Positions 39,109 to 47,736 of a stretch of 64,000 nt of DNA are shown here, in pieces. Both the position numbers and the translations under genes were made by a program. Under the pieces are notes generated by a model. That model searched no databases. It was given only the letters and a program-made list of their open reading frames with translations, and was not told the DNA's origin. Location of the stretch: positions 62,001-126,000 of the forward strand of contig NZ_CP044227.1 of the NCBI RefSeq assembly GCF_008727735.1, written 5' to 3'. Within the stretch, counting starts at the first letter, position 1. Each line of letters opens with the position of its first letter. Source of the stretch: Flintibacter sp. KGMB00164 (GTDB lineage Bacteria; Bacillota; Clostridia; Oscillospirales; Oscillospiraceae).

Positions 39109-39912
39109 ATGCCTGAAGCAAAAAAGCCTGCCATTGATCTGCAGAAGATTTCCAACCCCCAGCTTGTGGAGGCTCTGGCCACCCTCCACAAAGAGAATAC
39201 CCCCCTCAATCAGGGTAAGGTGCTGGACCTGGTGCTCCACCACGCGTCCTTCCTGGCCCCGGTGATTTTGGCTCCTGTGCCCAAGGGAAGCAATGTGCCT
39301 CCCCAGCTCCAGGGCAAGACCGCCATCCAGTTCCAGCTCATCACCACCAAGGACGGCCGTCCCTTCTTCCCCGCCTTTACCGACTGGGAGGAGCTGCGCA
39401 AGTTCAGCAAGCTCAAGGAGCAGCGGGTAGTTATGCTCCGCTTTGACAACTACGCCGAGATGGTCCTCAAGGATGACCGCACCGCCGGCATGGTGATCAA
39501 TCCCCTGGGCCTGAGCCTCACCCTGGACCGCAAGAGCCTGGAGAACATGGCCCGGAAGAAGGCTGAGCTGGCCCGTGGTTATGCCGAGGAGCAGGTGGAG
39601 AAGGACACCCAGGTGATGGTGGGTGACCCGGAGGAGGAGCCTGAGGAGCTGCTGGATGCGGTGTGCGAGCTGGCCGAGAAGCGGGAAGAGATCCAGCGCC
39701 TGTGGCTGCGGGAGATGGTGCGCCAGGACGGCATGAAGCGCTATATCATCGTGGTGGACCACACCGGCGTGCGGGACGAGGTCTTCCAGGCCATCGCCCA
39801 GGCTGCTGCCCCCCACTTCGGCAAGCTGCCGGTGGACATGATCCCCTACGGCACCGGCTTTGCCGACGCCGCCACCGAGGACGCCATGCCCTTCTACGTC
39901 CGGGGAGAATAA
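39109..39912 (+). CDS. SseB-family protein
   Basis: The 267-residue product has an N-terminal SseB domain (about 20-140; LITTKDGRPFFPAFTDWEEL) and a second C-terminal domain (about 175-265; RYIIVVDHTGVRDEVFQAIA). SseB was named from enhanced serine sensitivity in E. coli; the molecular role is unknown. AGGAGGAAG precedes ATG 39109, which fits better than the upstream in-frame ATG at 39040. It is flanked by divergent sfsA and a convergent small gene. Confidence 0.87.
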   Translation: MPEAKKPAIDLQKISNPQLVEALATLHKENTPLNQGKVLDLVLHHASFLAPVILAPVPKGSNVPPQLQGKTAIQFQLITTKDGRPFFPAFTDWEELRKFSKLKEQRVVMLRFDNYAEMVLKDDRTAGMVINPLGLSLTLDRKSLENMARKKAELARGYAEEQVEKDTQVMVGDPEEEPEELLDAVCELAEKREEIQRLWLREMVRQDGMKRYIIVVDHTGVRDEVFQAIAQAAAPHFGKLPVDMIPYGTGFADAATEDAMPFYVRGE

Positions 39913-39934
39913 AAAAGGACCGCAAGTGCGGTCC
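39911..39934 (-). terminator. Intrinsic terminator of the 70-residue gene
   Basis: GGACCGC pairs with GCGGTCC; on the minus strand it is followed by TTTTTT. Confidence 0.85.
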
Positions 39935-39942
39935 AGAGAATG

Positions 39943-40155
39943 TTACAGGGCGCCCAGCTCCCGGATGGTGTCCTGAATGGTTTTTTGGGGCAGATAGACG
40001 GCCGCCATTTCGCTCAGCTGAGCCAGCGTGAGAGAGCCGGCCGCCTTGGCCATGGGGTGCTTGAGATAGGGGCCGAACCGGCGCTGAAGCACTGCCTTGG
40101 CCCTAGGGTCGGCCATGAGCTGGGAGAGCGTGATCTGATTGCGCTTGAGATCCAT
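39943..40155 (-). CDS. Small conserved-looking protein, 70 residues
   Basis: Basic, helical product: SQLMADPRAKAVLQRRFGPY, then HPMAKAAGSLTLAQLSEMAA. No membrane span or Cys motif. The start is ATG 40155 with GGTGAACAT upstream, a weak ribosome site. It has its own terminator and is divergent from the membrane-protein gene at 40229. Function unknown. Confidence 0.68.
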   Translation of the reverse strand: MDLKRNQITLSQLMADPRAKAVLQRRFGPYLKHPMAKAAGSLTLAQLSEMAAVYLPQKTIQDTIRELGAL

Positions 40156-40228
40156 ATATGTTCACCTCTTCCCCATCTTATGCGCCCCGGGGAAAAAGGT
40201 GCGCCGCTTGTTAGCAAGGAGGTCCATC

Positions 40229-41062
40229 ATGGGACGCAAGAAAAAATCCAACTTTTTGGTCTCCGCCCACCGCACCCTGCGAAAAAAGAGTGTGGTGGCT
40301 GCGGTGTACATCGTGCTGCGGCTGCTGGTGATCCTGGTAATGGTGGCACAGTTTTTCAACGGCAACTTTGAAAACGTCTTTCTGTGTATACTGACGCTGA
40401 TTCTCTTTCTGCTGCCCACCATTTTTGAAAAGAGCCTGCAAATTGACCTGCCCAACGCCTTGGAGATCATCATTTTGCTGTTTATCTTCGCCGCGGAAAT
40501 TTTGGGCGAGATCCGGGCCTTTTACACCACCTTTGCCTACTGGGACACCATGCTGCACACCATCAACGGCTTCCTGTGCGCCGCCATCGGCTTCTCCCTG
40601 GTGGACATGTGCAACCGCCACAAGCGGGTCTCCCTGTCTCTCTCTCCGGTGTACATGGCCATCGTGGCCTTCTGCTTCTCCATGACCATCGGCGTGCTGT
40701 GGGAGTTTTTTGAGTGCACCATGGACCAGTTCTTCCTGCTGGACATGCAGAAGGACACGGTGGTGAACGTCATTTCCTCGGTGAACCTGGACCCCACCGG
40801 CGGCAACACTCCGGTGGCCATCAAGGGCATCACCGATGTGATCGTGGTGTGCGGGGATGAGCAGATCCCTCTGGGTGTGGGAGGCTATCTGGATATTGGC
40901 ATCCTAGACACCATGAAGGACCTGTGGGTCAACTTCATCGGTGCGGTGGTCTTTTCCATTGTGGGCTATTTTTACGTAAAAAGCCGGGGCAAGGGCTGGT
41001 TTGCCCGCAACTTTATCCCCCAGGTGCTGCCTGAGGACGAAACTTCCAACCCTCAGGAATAA
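40229..41062 (+). CDS. DUF2238-like integral membrane protein
   Basis: The 277-residue product has a basic start and about six spans. The segment DTMLHTINGFLCAAIGFSLV and the GVLWEFFECTMDQFF motif resemble the DUF2238/YjdF group of membrane proteins of unknown role. The C-terminal region contains a soluble loop (about 185-235) before a last span. ATG 40229 follows AAGGAGG. Function unknown. Confidence 0.78.
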   Translation: MGRKKKSNFLVSAHRTLRKKSVVAAVYIVLRLLVILVMVAQFFNGNFENVFLCILTLILFLLPTIFEKSLQIDLPNALEIIILLFIFAAEILGEIRAFYTTFAYWDTMLHTINGFLCAAIGFSLVDMCNRHKRVSLSLSPVYMAIVAFCFSMTIGVLWEFFECTMDQFFLLDMQKDTVVNVISSVNLDPTGGNTPVAIKGITDVIVVCGDEQIPLGVGGYLDIGILDTMKDLWVNFIGAVVFSIVGYFYVKSRGKGWFARNFIPQVLPEDETSNPQE

Positions 41063-41116
41063 CCCGCGGAAAAGAGTGCATACTAACCTCATCCACTGTG
41101 AGGAGGTTTTATAACA

Positions 41117-41275
41117 ATGGATCAGAACAACAATCACATTCACTGCACCGTGGACAGCTGTGTCCACCATTCCGCCCAGAACGCCTGCTCTCTCAACCAG
41201 ATCCGCGTGGGCTGCTGTGAGGGCAACCCCACCAGCTGCAAGGGCACCGAGTGCGACTCCTTCCAGCTGAAGTAA
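41117..41275 (+). CDS. DUF1540-family small Cys-rich protein, 52 residues
   Basis: The product has six Cys in a CTVDSC, NACSLNQIRVGCCEG, SCKGTECDSF pattern typical of DUF1540 proteins common in spore-forming Clostridia. GAGGAGG precedes ATG 41117 and a strong terminator follows. The Cys set suggests metal binding; the role is unknown. Confidence 0.9.
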   Translation: MDQNNNHIHCTVDSCVHHSAQNACSLNQIRVGCCEGNPTSCKGTECDSFQLK

Positions 41276-41288
41276 AAACCCATAAAAA

Positions 41289-41320
41289 AGGGCCCGTCCA
41301 ATCGGACGGGCCTTTTTTTT
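41289..41320 (+). terminator. Intrinsic terminator of the DUF1540 gene
   Basis: GGGCCCGTCC pairs with GGACGGGCC across AATC, followed by eight T. Confidence 0.93.
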
Positions 41321-41506
41321 CGCCAAAGTGGTAAAACCACTTTGGCGAGGAAAGCTGCACGCAAGGCGGACCTCGATTCCTGCGGAAAAGTCGGTCCGCC
41401 TTGCGTGAGATGTGTCATTTCCGACGCGCATGTCGCCGGAAATGACGTGATTTCATTTTATTCCGTCGCCTGCGGGCGGCGGAACTCCTTGCAGGAGGGC
41501 TTTTTT
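41321..41506 (+). repeat. Family B structured repeat, copy B1
   Basis: Four hairpins in a row. P1 is CGCCAAAGTGG/CCACTTTGGCG (41321-41347). P2 has perfect 13-bp arms at 41360-41372 and 41393-41405 with loop TCGATTCC...GGAAAAGTC. P3 has 10-bp arms at 41414-41423 and 41437-41446. P4 is CCGTCGCC/GGGCGGCGG, followed by ACTCCTTGCAGGAGGGC and six T. A second copy lies at 49001-49183 in opposite orientation with matching loops and paired stem changes. Confidence 0.75.
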
Positions 41507-41522
41507 GCGCTTTATACGGAAT

Positions 41523-42107
41523 TTACGCCAGATGCAGGCCGTAGAATCCCACCAGAGACAGGGCCATAAGCCCCGCGGTGATGAGCTCCAGCGGTGCGCC
41601 CCGGAAGCTCTTGGGGCAGCCGTCTACGTTCAGGTCCAGACGCAGTCCGGCAAAGCTGATCAGGGCGATGGTGGCGCCCAGACCGCCAAACAGGGCGAAG
41701 AGCAGAGCGGAGCCCAGGTTGTACCCCCGCTGGGAGATAATGAGGGCCGCGCCCATGGCGGCGCAGTTGGAGGTGATGGAGGACAGGCTCTCATCCAGGC
41801 GGCGGGACAGCTCGGGCACGCAGGAGTGCAGGAAGCTGCGCAGAGCCCACACCACCAGCGGGCCTACCAGAGCAAACACCAGGGTCTGGTAGTAGTCCAA
41901 AGCAAAGTGGTACAGCAGCTGGTCGGCCACCCAGGTGACCAGGGCGGTGAGGGTCATCACCGCCGTCAGGGCCGCGCCGGTGCGGCCCGCCTCCAGGGGG
42001 TGGTCAAAGGCCTGGGTACGGGTGCCGATGCCCAGACAGTTGACCAGAATAAAGTTTTCCGACAGCAGGGCGGCCAGAGCCACCCCTGCCAGGTATACAG
42101 CGGTCAT
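41523..42107 (-). CDS. rnfA: Rnf complex subunit RnfA (RnfA/RnfE family)
   Basis: The 194-residue membrane protein has about six spans and the family signatures SENFILVNCLG, ITSNCAAMGAAL and FRGAPLELITAGLMALSLVGF. The last two align with RsxA of E. coli better than with RsxE. The Cys in each of the first two signatures would ligate the membrane [2Fe-2S] centre of the Rnf complex. ATG 42107 follows GGAGGCA. It is the last gene of a row rnfC, rnfDG, rnfA; the usual partner rnfE and rnfB are not next to it. Confidence 0.88.
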   Translation of the reverse strand: MTAVYLAGVALAALLSENFILVNCLGIGTRTQAFDHPLEAGRTGAALTAVMTLTALVTWVADQLLYHFALDYYQTLVFALVGPLVVWALRSFLHSCVPELSRRLDESLSSITSNCAAMGAALIISQRGYNLGSALLFALFGGLGATIALISFAGLRLDLNVDGCPKSFRGAPLELITAGLMALSLVGFYGLHLA

Positions 42108-42143
42108 AGGACTGCCTCCTTCCATTTCCGGGGGAATAAGGAC

Positions 42144-43802
42144 TTACACTTCGCCGTCCACATATTCCACACCCTCCGTATCCAGATTGGCCACAATGGA
42201 CAGGGCCTGGTTGACGCAGTCGGTGACCGCGTCGCAGGTGGCGGTGGCGCCGGAGATGGTATCCACGGCGTTGCTGCCCGAGGAGCGGATGGTGCCCGAC
42301 TTGCCCTTGTACTGGTCCAGATAGTCGCTCTCCAGGGCCTGGGTGCCCACGCTGAGCGTTTCTTTATGGCTGGTGATGGCCACGCCGGTGACCTCGCCGT
42401 TGGTGTTCACGCCCACCACCGCGGTCATCAGACCGCCGAAGCCATGGGCCTGGACCTCCACGCAGTAGCCCACCAGGCCGCTGTCATTATAGCCGGCAGT
42501 GATGCTCAGGGCGCCGGAGGCCCGGAAGGGAGTTTCTGTGCGGGTGGTGGCCTGGGGCATCACCTGGGACAGCAGCTCCTGCTGGAGCTTGGTCTCGGTG
42601 CGCACGGTGGCAAAGTCGGTGAGCTGGTGTACCCCAAAGACCATGCCGGCCATCAGGGCCACGGCCACAGCCAGCACGCCCCACTGGCGTACCTTCAGGC
42701 GCAGCTCATCCAGATAGCCCTCGCCGGGCATGGTGCCCTCTCCCGCCCGGGAGAGCAGCCGCAGCTGGGGCTTGACAAATTTGATCTCGGCCAGGCTGGC
42801 ACGCACCTGGGTGATCTGCTCCCGGGTGGCGGCAAACCGGCCCACGCCAAAGCGCCGGGGCATACCGGTGCGGTCCAGCAGCCATACGCAGCAGTTCATG
42901 GTGAGGATAGCCCAGCCCACCCCGTCGGGGTAGGAGCCAAAGTAGCGCAGCAGCACGGTGAGCAGACCGCACCCCACGCCAAACAGCACCTGGCCCCGGG
43001 GGGTGACGGGGGTGGTGGTGTAGTCGGAGGCCATGAAGATGGCGCCCAGCATCAGCCCGCCGCTGAAGAGCTGAGCCAGCATCCAGGCCACACGGCCGCC
43101 GTCTCCCTGGGGGAACAGGAAGGTGAGCAGGGCCACGGTGGCCAGGAAGGCCAGAGGCGCCCGGGGCTGGATGACCCGGCGGGCCACTAAGTAAAGGCCG
43201 CCCAAAATCAGCATCATCACCGCCACGCTGCCCATGGCGCCTCCGTGCTGGCCCATCAGCAGCTGGCCCACGCTCTGGGGGGGCAGCTGGCCGTTGTGGA
43301 GGTAGGACATGGGGGTGGCGGAGGTCACCGCGTCGGCGGTGGACAGCAGGCCGGGGTGCTGGAAGGCGTCCACCCAGTTGGTCATGATACCGGGAAAGGT
43401 GGTCAGCAGCATCCGCCCGGCCAGGGCGGGGTTCATAAAGTTGCGGCCCAGGCCGCCGTAGAGCTGCTTGACCACCACAATGGCAAACACGCCGCCCAGC
43501 ACCGGCGCCCAGTAAGGAGCGGTGACGGGCAGAGTCATGGCCAGCAGCAGTCCGGTGACGCAGGCGGACAGGTCCTGGGTGGAGTCGGGGAGCTTCCGCA
43601 GGCGGCGGTAGACGTACTCAGATACCACACAGGTGATGACGCTCACCGCCGTCAGAGCCAATACCCGGATGCCGAACAGGTATACCGCCATACCCAGGGC
43701 GGGCAGCAGGGCCACGATCACGTCCAGCATGGTGCTGGAGATGCTGGACACCTGAGCGATCTGGGGAGGCTGGCGGCGGATGACAGGTCTGGAATCAGTC
43801 AT
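42144..43802 (-). CDS. RnfD-RnfG fusion subunit of an Rnf-type complex
   Basis: The 552-residue protein joins two Rnf subunits. Residues about 1-330 are RnfD-like, with many spans and the LGRNFMNPALAGRMLL segment; TSATPMSYL is the usual flavin-attachment region. After a linker, one more span (WGVLAVAVALMAGMVFGV) leads into an RnfG-like FMN-binding domain. That domain has SGATATCDAV, the site of covalent FMN on the Thr. Separate genes are the rule, so the fusion is unusual. ATG 43802 overlaps the rnfC stop by 8 bases. Confidence 0.88.
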   Translation of the reverse strand: MTDSRPVIRRQPPQIAQVSSISSTMLDVIVALLPALGMAVYLFGIRVLALTAVSVITCVVSEYVYRRLRKLPDSTQDLSACVTGLLLAMTLPVTAPYWAPVLGGVFAIVVVKQLYGGLGRNFMNPALAGRMLLTTFPGIMTNWVDAFQHPGLLSTADAVTSATPMSYLHNGQLPPQSVGQLLMGQHGGAMGSVAVMMLILGGLYLVARRVIQPRAPLAFLATVALLTFLFPQGDGGRVAWMLAQLFSGGLMLGAIFMASDYTTTPVTPRGQVLFGVGCGLLTVLLRYFGSYPDGVGWAILTMNCCVWLLDRTGMPRRFGVGRFAATREQITQVRASLAEIKFVKPQLRLLSRAGEGTMPGEGYLDELRLKVRQWGVLAVAVALMAGMVFGVHQLTDFATVRTETKLQQELLSQVMPQATTRTETPFRASGALSITAGYNDSGLVGYCVEVQAHGFGGLMTAVVGVNTNGEVTGVAITSHKETLSVGTQALESDYLDQYKGKSGTIRSSGSNAVDTISGATATCDAVTDCVNQALSIVANLDTEGVEYVDGEV

Positions 43803-45108
43803 GGGATGCACCTTCTTTCTTGGCCTGGCGCATCAGGTCCATCAGGGGAATGTGGGAGGGGCAGATGTAGGAGCAGCACCCGCAGTCCATACAGTCCTCC
43901 AGGTGCAGGTTGTCCAGCAGCTCCTTCTCCCCCAGGCGCATGGCCCGGTAGACCAGAACGGGGTTTAAGTCCATAGGACAGGCGGAGACGCAGTGGCCGC
44001 ACTTGACGCACACCATCTCCGGCTGGTTGACGTTGTGTTCCTGGGCCGTGAGGCACAGCAGGGCGTTGGTGTTCTTCACCACCGGCGCGTCCAGGTTCTC
44101 CTGGATCATGCCGTTCATGGGGCCGCCGGTAAGAGTGATGGCCGCCTCCTCCCGCAGGCCGCCCGCCGCCTGGAGCAGGCAGCGCAGCGGGGTGCCGATG
44201 GGCACCCACAGGTTCCGGGGCCGGGCCACCGCGCCGCCGCTGACGGTCACCGCCCGGTGGGTCAGAGGCTCACCGGTGAGCAGGGCGTGGCGGATGGCGT
44301 ACACGGTGGCTACGTTAAAGACCGCGCAGCCCACATCCAGGGCAGACTGACCGGGAGACACCTCCCGGCCGGTGACGGCGCGGATGAGCTGCTTTTCCAT
44401 CCCTAAGGGGTAGCGGGTCTGGATGGTGACCAGTTCCACCTCCCGCTTTTTCCGGCGCAGGCGGCGCTCCAGAAATTCCACGGCGTTGAGCTTGTCTCCC
44501 GCCACCACCAGGATGGCCTTCTCTGCCCGCACCAGGCGGCTGAGCATCTGCACGCCCTGGAGGATCTGGTCGCCCTTCTCCAGCAGCAGGCGGTGGTCGG
44601 CGGTGAGGTAGGGCTCGCACTCGGCGGCGTTGACAATGAGGACCTCCGTCTTGCCCACCGCCTGGCGGATGCGCAGGTGGGTGGGGCTGGCGCCGCCGCC
44701 CAGGCTGGTGATGCCCGCCTGGCAGATGCGCTGGAGGGCCTCCTCCCGGTTCATCCGCTCCCAGTCCATGGGCAGGGGCATGTCGGGATAGGGGGTGTTC
44801 TTGAAGTCATTTTCAATGACCACCGCGTCCCACTTGCCTCCCCAGGGGTGGGGACGGGGCTCAATGGCCTTCACCCGCCCGGACACGCTGGCGTGGACAT
44901 ATACCCCGTCGCCGGTGGGCTTGGCGATGACCTGGCCCACGGTGACCAGATCGCCCTTTTTCACCACCGGCTCCGCGCCGCCCTCCGCGCACATCACCAG
45001 AGGGATGACCACCTCTTTGGGCGGCTCCTCCAGGGGCACGATGGGCTTGCGCCGGGTGCTTTCCTTATGGGAGGTGGGGTGTACCCCGCCTAAAAATCGA
45101 GTTCTCAT
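43795..45108 (-). CDS. rnfC: Rnf complex subunit RnfC (NADH/flavin/iron-sulfur)
   Basis: The 437-residue soluble subunit begins GGVHPTSHKEST, typical of RnfC, and has an NADH/FMN-binding middle part (ECEPYLTADHRLLLE). Two four-Cys clusters at the C-terminus (CVKCGHCVSACP and CMDCGCCSYICP) would hold two [4Fe-4S] centres. RnfC takes electrons between NADH and the membrane part. GGAGGCAAG precedes ATG 45108. It follows the HAD gene by 46 bases. Confidence 0.95.
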   Translation of the reverse strand: MRTRFLGGVHPTSHKESTRRKPIVPLEEPPKEVVIPLVMCAEGGAEPVVKKGDLVTVGQVIAKPTGDGVYVHASVSGRVKAIEPRPHPWGGKWDAVVIENDFKNTPYPDMPLPMDWERMNREEALQRICQAGITSLGGGASPTHLRIRQAVGKTEVLIVNAAECEPYLTADHRLLLEKGDQILQGVQMLSRLVRAEKAILVVAGDKLNAVEFLERRLRRKKREVELVTIQTRYPLGMEKQLIRAVTGREVSPGQSALDVGCAVFNVATVYAIRHALLTGEPLTHRAVTVSGGAVARPRNLWVPIGTPLRCLLQAAGGLREEAAITLTGGPMNGMIQENLDAPVVKNTNALLCLTAQEHNVNQPEMVCVKCGHCVSACPMDLNPVLVYRAMRLGEKELLDNLHLEDCMDCGCCSYICPSHIPLMDLMRQAKKEGASHD

Positions 45109-45154
45109 AGCTTGCCTCCAAACCCCTGGTGACAGGGGGCAAAATGCCTGTGGA

Positions 45155-45982
45155 TTACCCGGGGAACCACTGCTCCAGGATCTGGGCCACGCCGTCCTCC
45201 CGGTTGGAGGGGGCGACGAGGTCGGCCCGCTGGAGCACGTCTGGGGCGGCGTTGGCCATGGCCACGCCCACTCCGGCCTTCTGGATCATGGTCAGGTCGT
45301 TGGTGCCGTCGCCAAAGGCCGCGGCCTCCAGCAGGTCCAGTCCCAGATGGCGGCACAGGGCCTCCAGCGCGTCCCCCTTGGTGGCTCCGGGTGCGTTGAG
45401 CTCCAGATTGGTGGGCAGGGAGATGGACTGGATGAGCTGGGGGAACTGCTCCGAGAGGAGCTTCATGGCCTGGGGCCGCAGCTCCAGGTCGGGGAAAAAG
45501 GACTGCATCTTCTGCACCGTGTCGCCGCCCTGGGCCATGGCGGCGGGCAGATCGTCCACCGGCAGGCGGTTGGGACCGATGATCATGCGCACCACCGGGT
45601 CGGGGATATAGTGCTCCAGGTGGTCCAGGAACTTTCGGGGCATGATCCCCCGGTCGTTCTGGTAGCAGTCCACGGTGCAGCCCAGACCCTCCAGCAGGCG
45701 GTAGACCGCCTGAGCGGTGTCCAGGGGGATTTCGGCCCGGTAGAGAACCGTGTCGGTTTCCCGGTCATACACCTTGGCCCCGTTCATCAAAATGAAATAG
45801 CGCAGGAAGGGCAGTTCCTTCAAAAAGTCGGGCACGCCCCCGAAAAAGCGGCCGGTGGCGATGACCACCTGGGCGCCGGACGCAGCGGAGCGCTCCAGGG
45901 CGGCGCGGCTGCGGGGGGTGAGATGCTTTTCCTCGTCGAGCAGGGTGCCGTCCAGGTCGGCGAGAATGAGCTTGGGCGCCAT
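45155..45982 (-). CDS. HAD-superfamily phosphatase, Cof type
   Basis: The 275-residue product has the catalytic LADLDGTLLDE (nucleophile and acid Asp), VIATGRFFGG (motif II) and FGDGTNDLTMIQKAGVGVAM (motif IV), with a large cap domain, as in Cof/YidA sugar-phosphate phosphatases. Substrate unknown. ATG 45982 is 3 bases after the prfC stop, so it is translationally linked to prfC. Confidence 0.92.
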   Translation of the reverse strand: MAPKLILADLDGTLLDEEKHLTPRSRAALERSAASGAQVVIATGRFFGGVPDFLKELPFLRYFILMNGAKVYDRETDTVLYRAEIPLDTAQAVYRLLEGLGCTVDCYQNDRGIMPRKFLDHLEHYIPDPVVRMIIGPNRLPVDDLPAAMAQGGDTVQKMQSFFPDLELRPQAMKLLSEQFPQLIQSISLPTNLELNAPGATKGDALEALCRHLGLDLLEAAAFGDGTNDLTMIQKAGVGVAMANAAPDVLQRADLVAPSNREDGVAQILEQWFPG

Positions 45983-45985
45983 GGA

Positions 45986-47593
45986 TTAAAACCTCGCGCC
46001 GCCGAACTCGGCCAGCTTCAGGTTCTTGTTCCGGTCCTGCACCCACTGGATGGACCACTGGGAGGCGAACAGCAGCAGCTGGTTGCCCTTGTAGTCCTCC
46101 ACCAGCTTGGCGTCGTTGGGGAGCAGCAGGTCCTCCTCCTTGAGGGGCTGGGCGTCCTCGTCCTCTTTGACGATCCAACGCAGGTACTCGTAGGGCAGGC
46201 CTTCCTTGTACAGCTCCACGTTGTACTCGCTGCGCAGGCGGTACTCCAGCACGTCAAACTGCAGGGTGCCCACCACGCCCACAATGACCTCCTCCATGCC
46301 GGTGTAGGGGGTCTTGAAGATCTGGATAGCGCCCTCCTGGGCGATCTGCTCCACGCCCTTGAGGAACTGCTTGCGCTTCATGGTGTCGATGGAGCGGATG
46401 CGCTGGAAGTGCTCGGGAGCAAAGGTGGGGATGGGGTCGAACTTGAACTTCTTGCTGGGGGAGCACAGAGTGTCGCCGATGGAGAAGATGCCGGGATCAA
46501 ACACGCCGATGATGTCGCCGGCGTAGGCCTCCTCGATGATCTCACGCTCGGCGGCCATCAGCTGCTGAGGCCGGGACAGGCGGATCTTCTTGCCGCCCTG
46601 GACGTGGTAGACCTCCTTGTCCGCCTGGAACTTGCCGGAGACCACCCGCATAAAGGCGATGCGGTCCCGGTGGGCCTTGTTCATGTTGGCCTGGATCTTA
46701 AAGACGAAGGCGGAGAAGTCCTCGTCAAAGGAGTCGATGATCTCGTCTCCCGCCTTCCGGGGCAGGGGCGCGGTGGTCATGCGGAGAAACTCCTCCAGGA
46801 AGGGCTCCACGCCAAAATTGGTGAGGGCGGAGCCAAAGAACACGGGGGACAGCTTGCCGTGGCGCACCCGGTCCAGATCAAAGTCGCAGGAGGCGCCGTC
46901 CAGCAGGTCAATTTCGTCCACCAGCTGGTCCCGCTTGGCAGCGCCGATGAGGTCGGCCAGGGCGGGGTCGTCGGGCTCGATGACGGTGGCGGTGGCCGCC
47001 TTGGCGTTGGTGTTGGAGGTGAAGTGGATGACCTTCCGGTTCTGGCGGTCGTACACGCCCTTGAACTCCTTGCCGCAGCCGATGGGCCAGTTCATGGCGT
47101 AGGTGTCGATGCCCAGCTCCTTCTCCAGCTCCTCGCACAGCTCAAAGGGGTCCCGGGCCTCCCGGTCCATCTTGTTGATAAAGGTGAAGATGGGGATATC
47201 CCGCATGGCGCAAACCTTGAAGAGTTTCCGGGTCTGGGCCTCTACGCCCTTGGCGGCGTCGATGACCATGACGGCGCTGTCAGCGGCCATGAGGGTGCGG
47301 TAGGTGTCCTCGGAGAAGTCCTGGTGGCCGGGGGTGTCCAGAATGTTGATGCAGAAGCCCTCGTACTGGAACTGCATCACGGAAGAGGTGACGGAAATAC
47401 CGCGCTGCTTCTCGATCTCCATCCAGTCGGAGGTGGCGGCGCGGGTGTTCTTCTTGCCCTTGACCTGGCCGGCCTGGGCGATGGCTCCGCCGTAGAGGAG
47501 GAACTTCTCGGTGAGGGTGGTCTTACCGGCGTCAGGGTGAGAAATGATAGCGAATGTTCTTCTGCGCTTGATTTCAGACTCGTATTGTGACAT
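45986..47593 (-). CDS. prfC: Peptide chain release factor 3
   Basis: The 535-residue GTPase recycles RF1/RF2 from the ribosome after termination. It has G1 ISHPDAGKTTLTEK, G3 DTPGHQDF, G4 NKMD and the RF3 C-terminal domains (RLSRPQQLMAAERE, VGVVGTLQFDVLEYRL). ATG 47593 follows GGAGG by 7 bases; an upstream in-frame ATG at 47641 would add 16 unlikely residues. It is downstream of prfB on the same strand but has its own start region after a terminator. Confidence 0.96.
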   Translation of the reverse strand: MSQYESEIKRRRTFAIISHPDAGKTTLTEKFLLYGGAIAQAGQVKGKKNTRAATSDWMEIEKQRGISVTSSVMQFQYEGFCINILDTPGHQDFSEDTYRTLMAADSAVMVIDAAKGVEAQTRKLFKVCAMRDIPIFTFINKMDREARDPFELCEELEKELGIDTYAMNWPIGCGKEFKGVYDRQNRKVIHFTSNTNAKAATATVIEPDDPALADLIGAAKRDQLVDEIDLLDGASCDFDLDRVRHGKLSPVFFGSALTNFGVEPFLEEFLRMTTAPLPRKAGDEIIDSFDEDFSAFVFKIQANMNKAHRDRIAFMRVVSGKFQADKEVYHVQGGKKIRLSRPQQLMAAEREIIEEAYAGDIIGVFDPGIFSIGDTLCSPSKKFKFDPIPTFAPEHFQRIRSIDTMKRKQFLKGVEQIAQEGAIQIFKTPYTGMEEVIVGVVGTLQFDVLEYRLRSEYNVELYKEGLPYEYLRWIVKEDEDAQPLKEEDLLLPNDAKLVEDYKGNQLLLFASQWSIQWVQDRNKNLKLAEFGGARF

Positions 47594-47687
47594 ATCAAAA
47601 CCTCCGATGGAAGGAATGGGGGAAAACCTGCATATAAACAAGTTATTTTACCATATTCCGCACCTTCACACAAGGGGGCGGAAATAC

Positions 47688-47727
47688 AAAAAAGCCTGAA
47701 ACAGCGGGGCTGTTCCAGGCATTTTTT
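47688..47727 (-). terminator. Intrinsic terminator of prfB
   Basis: On the minus strand GCCTGGAACAGC pairs with GCTGTTTCAGGC (one mismatch), followed by TTTTTT. Confidence 0.85.
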
Positions 47728-47736
47728 CAAAAATCG

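Noticed and set aside
42144-43802. Two separate genes rnfD and rnfG
   Set aside because: The frame is open throughout, with no stop or internal ribosome site at the domain border, so it is described as a fusion; a lost stop by sequencing error cannot be fully excluded.
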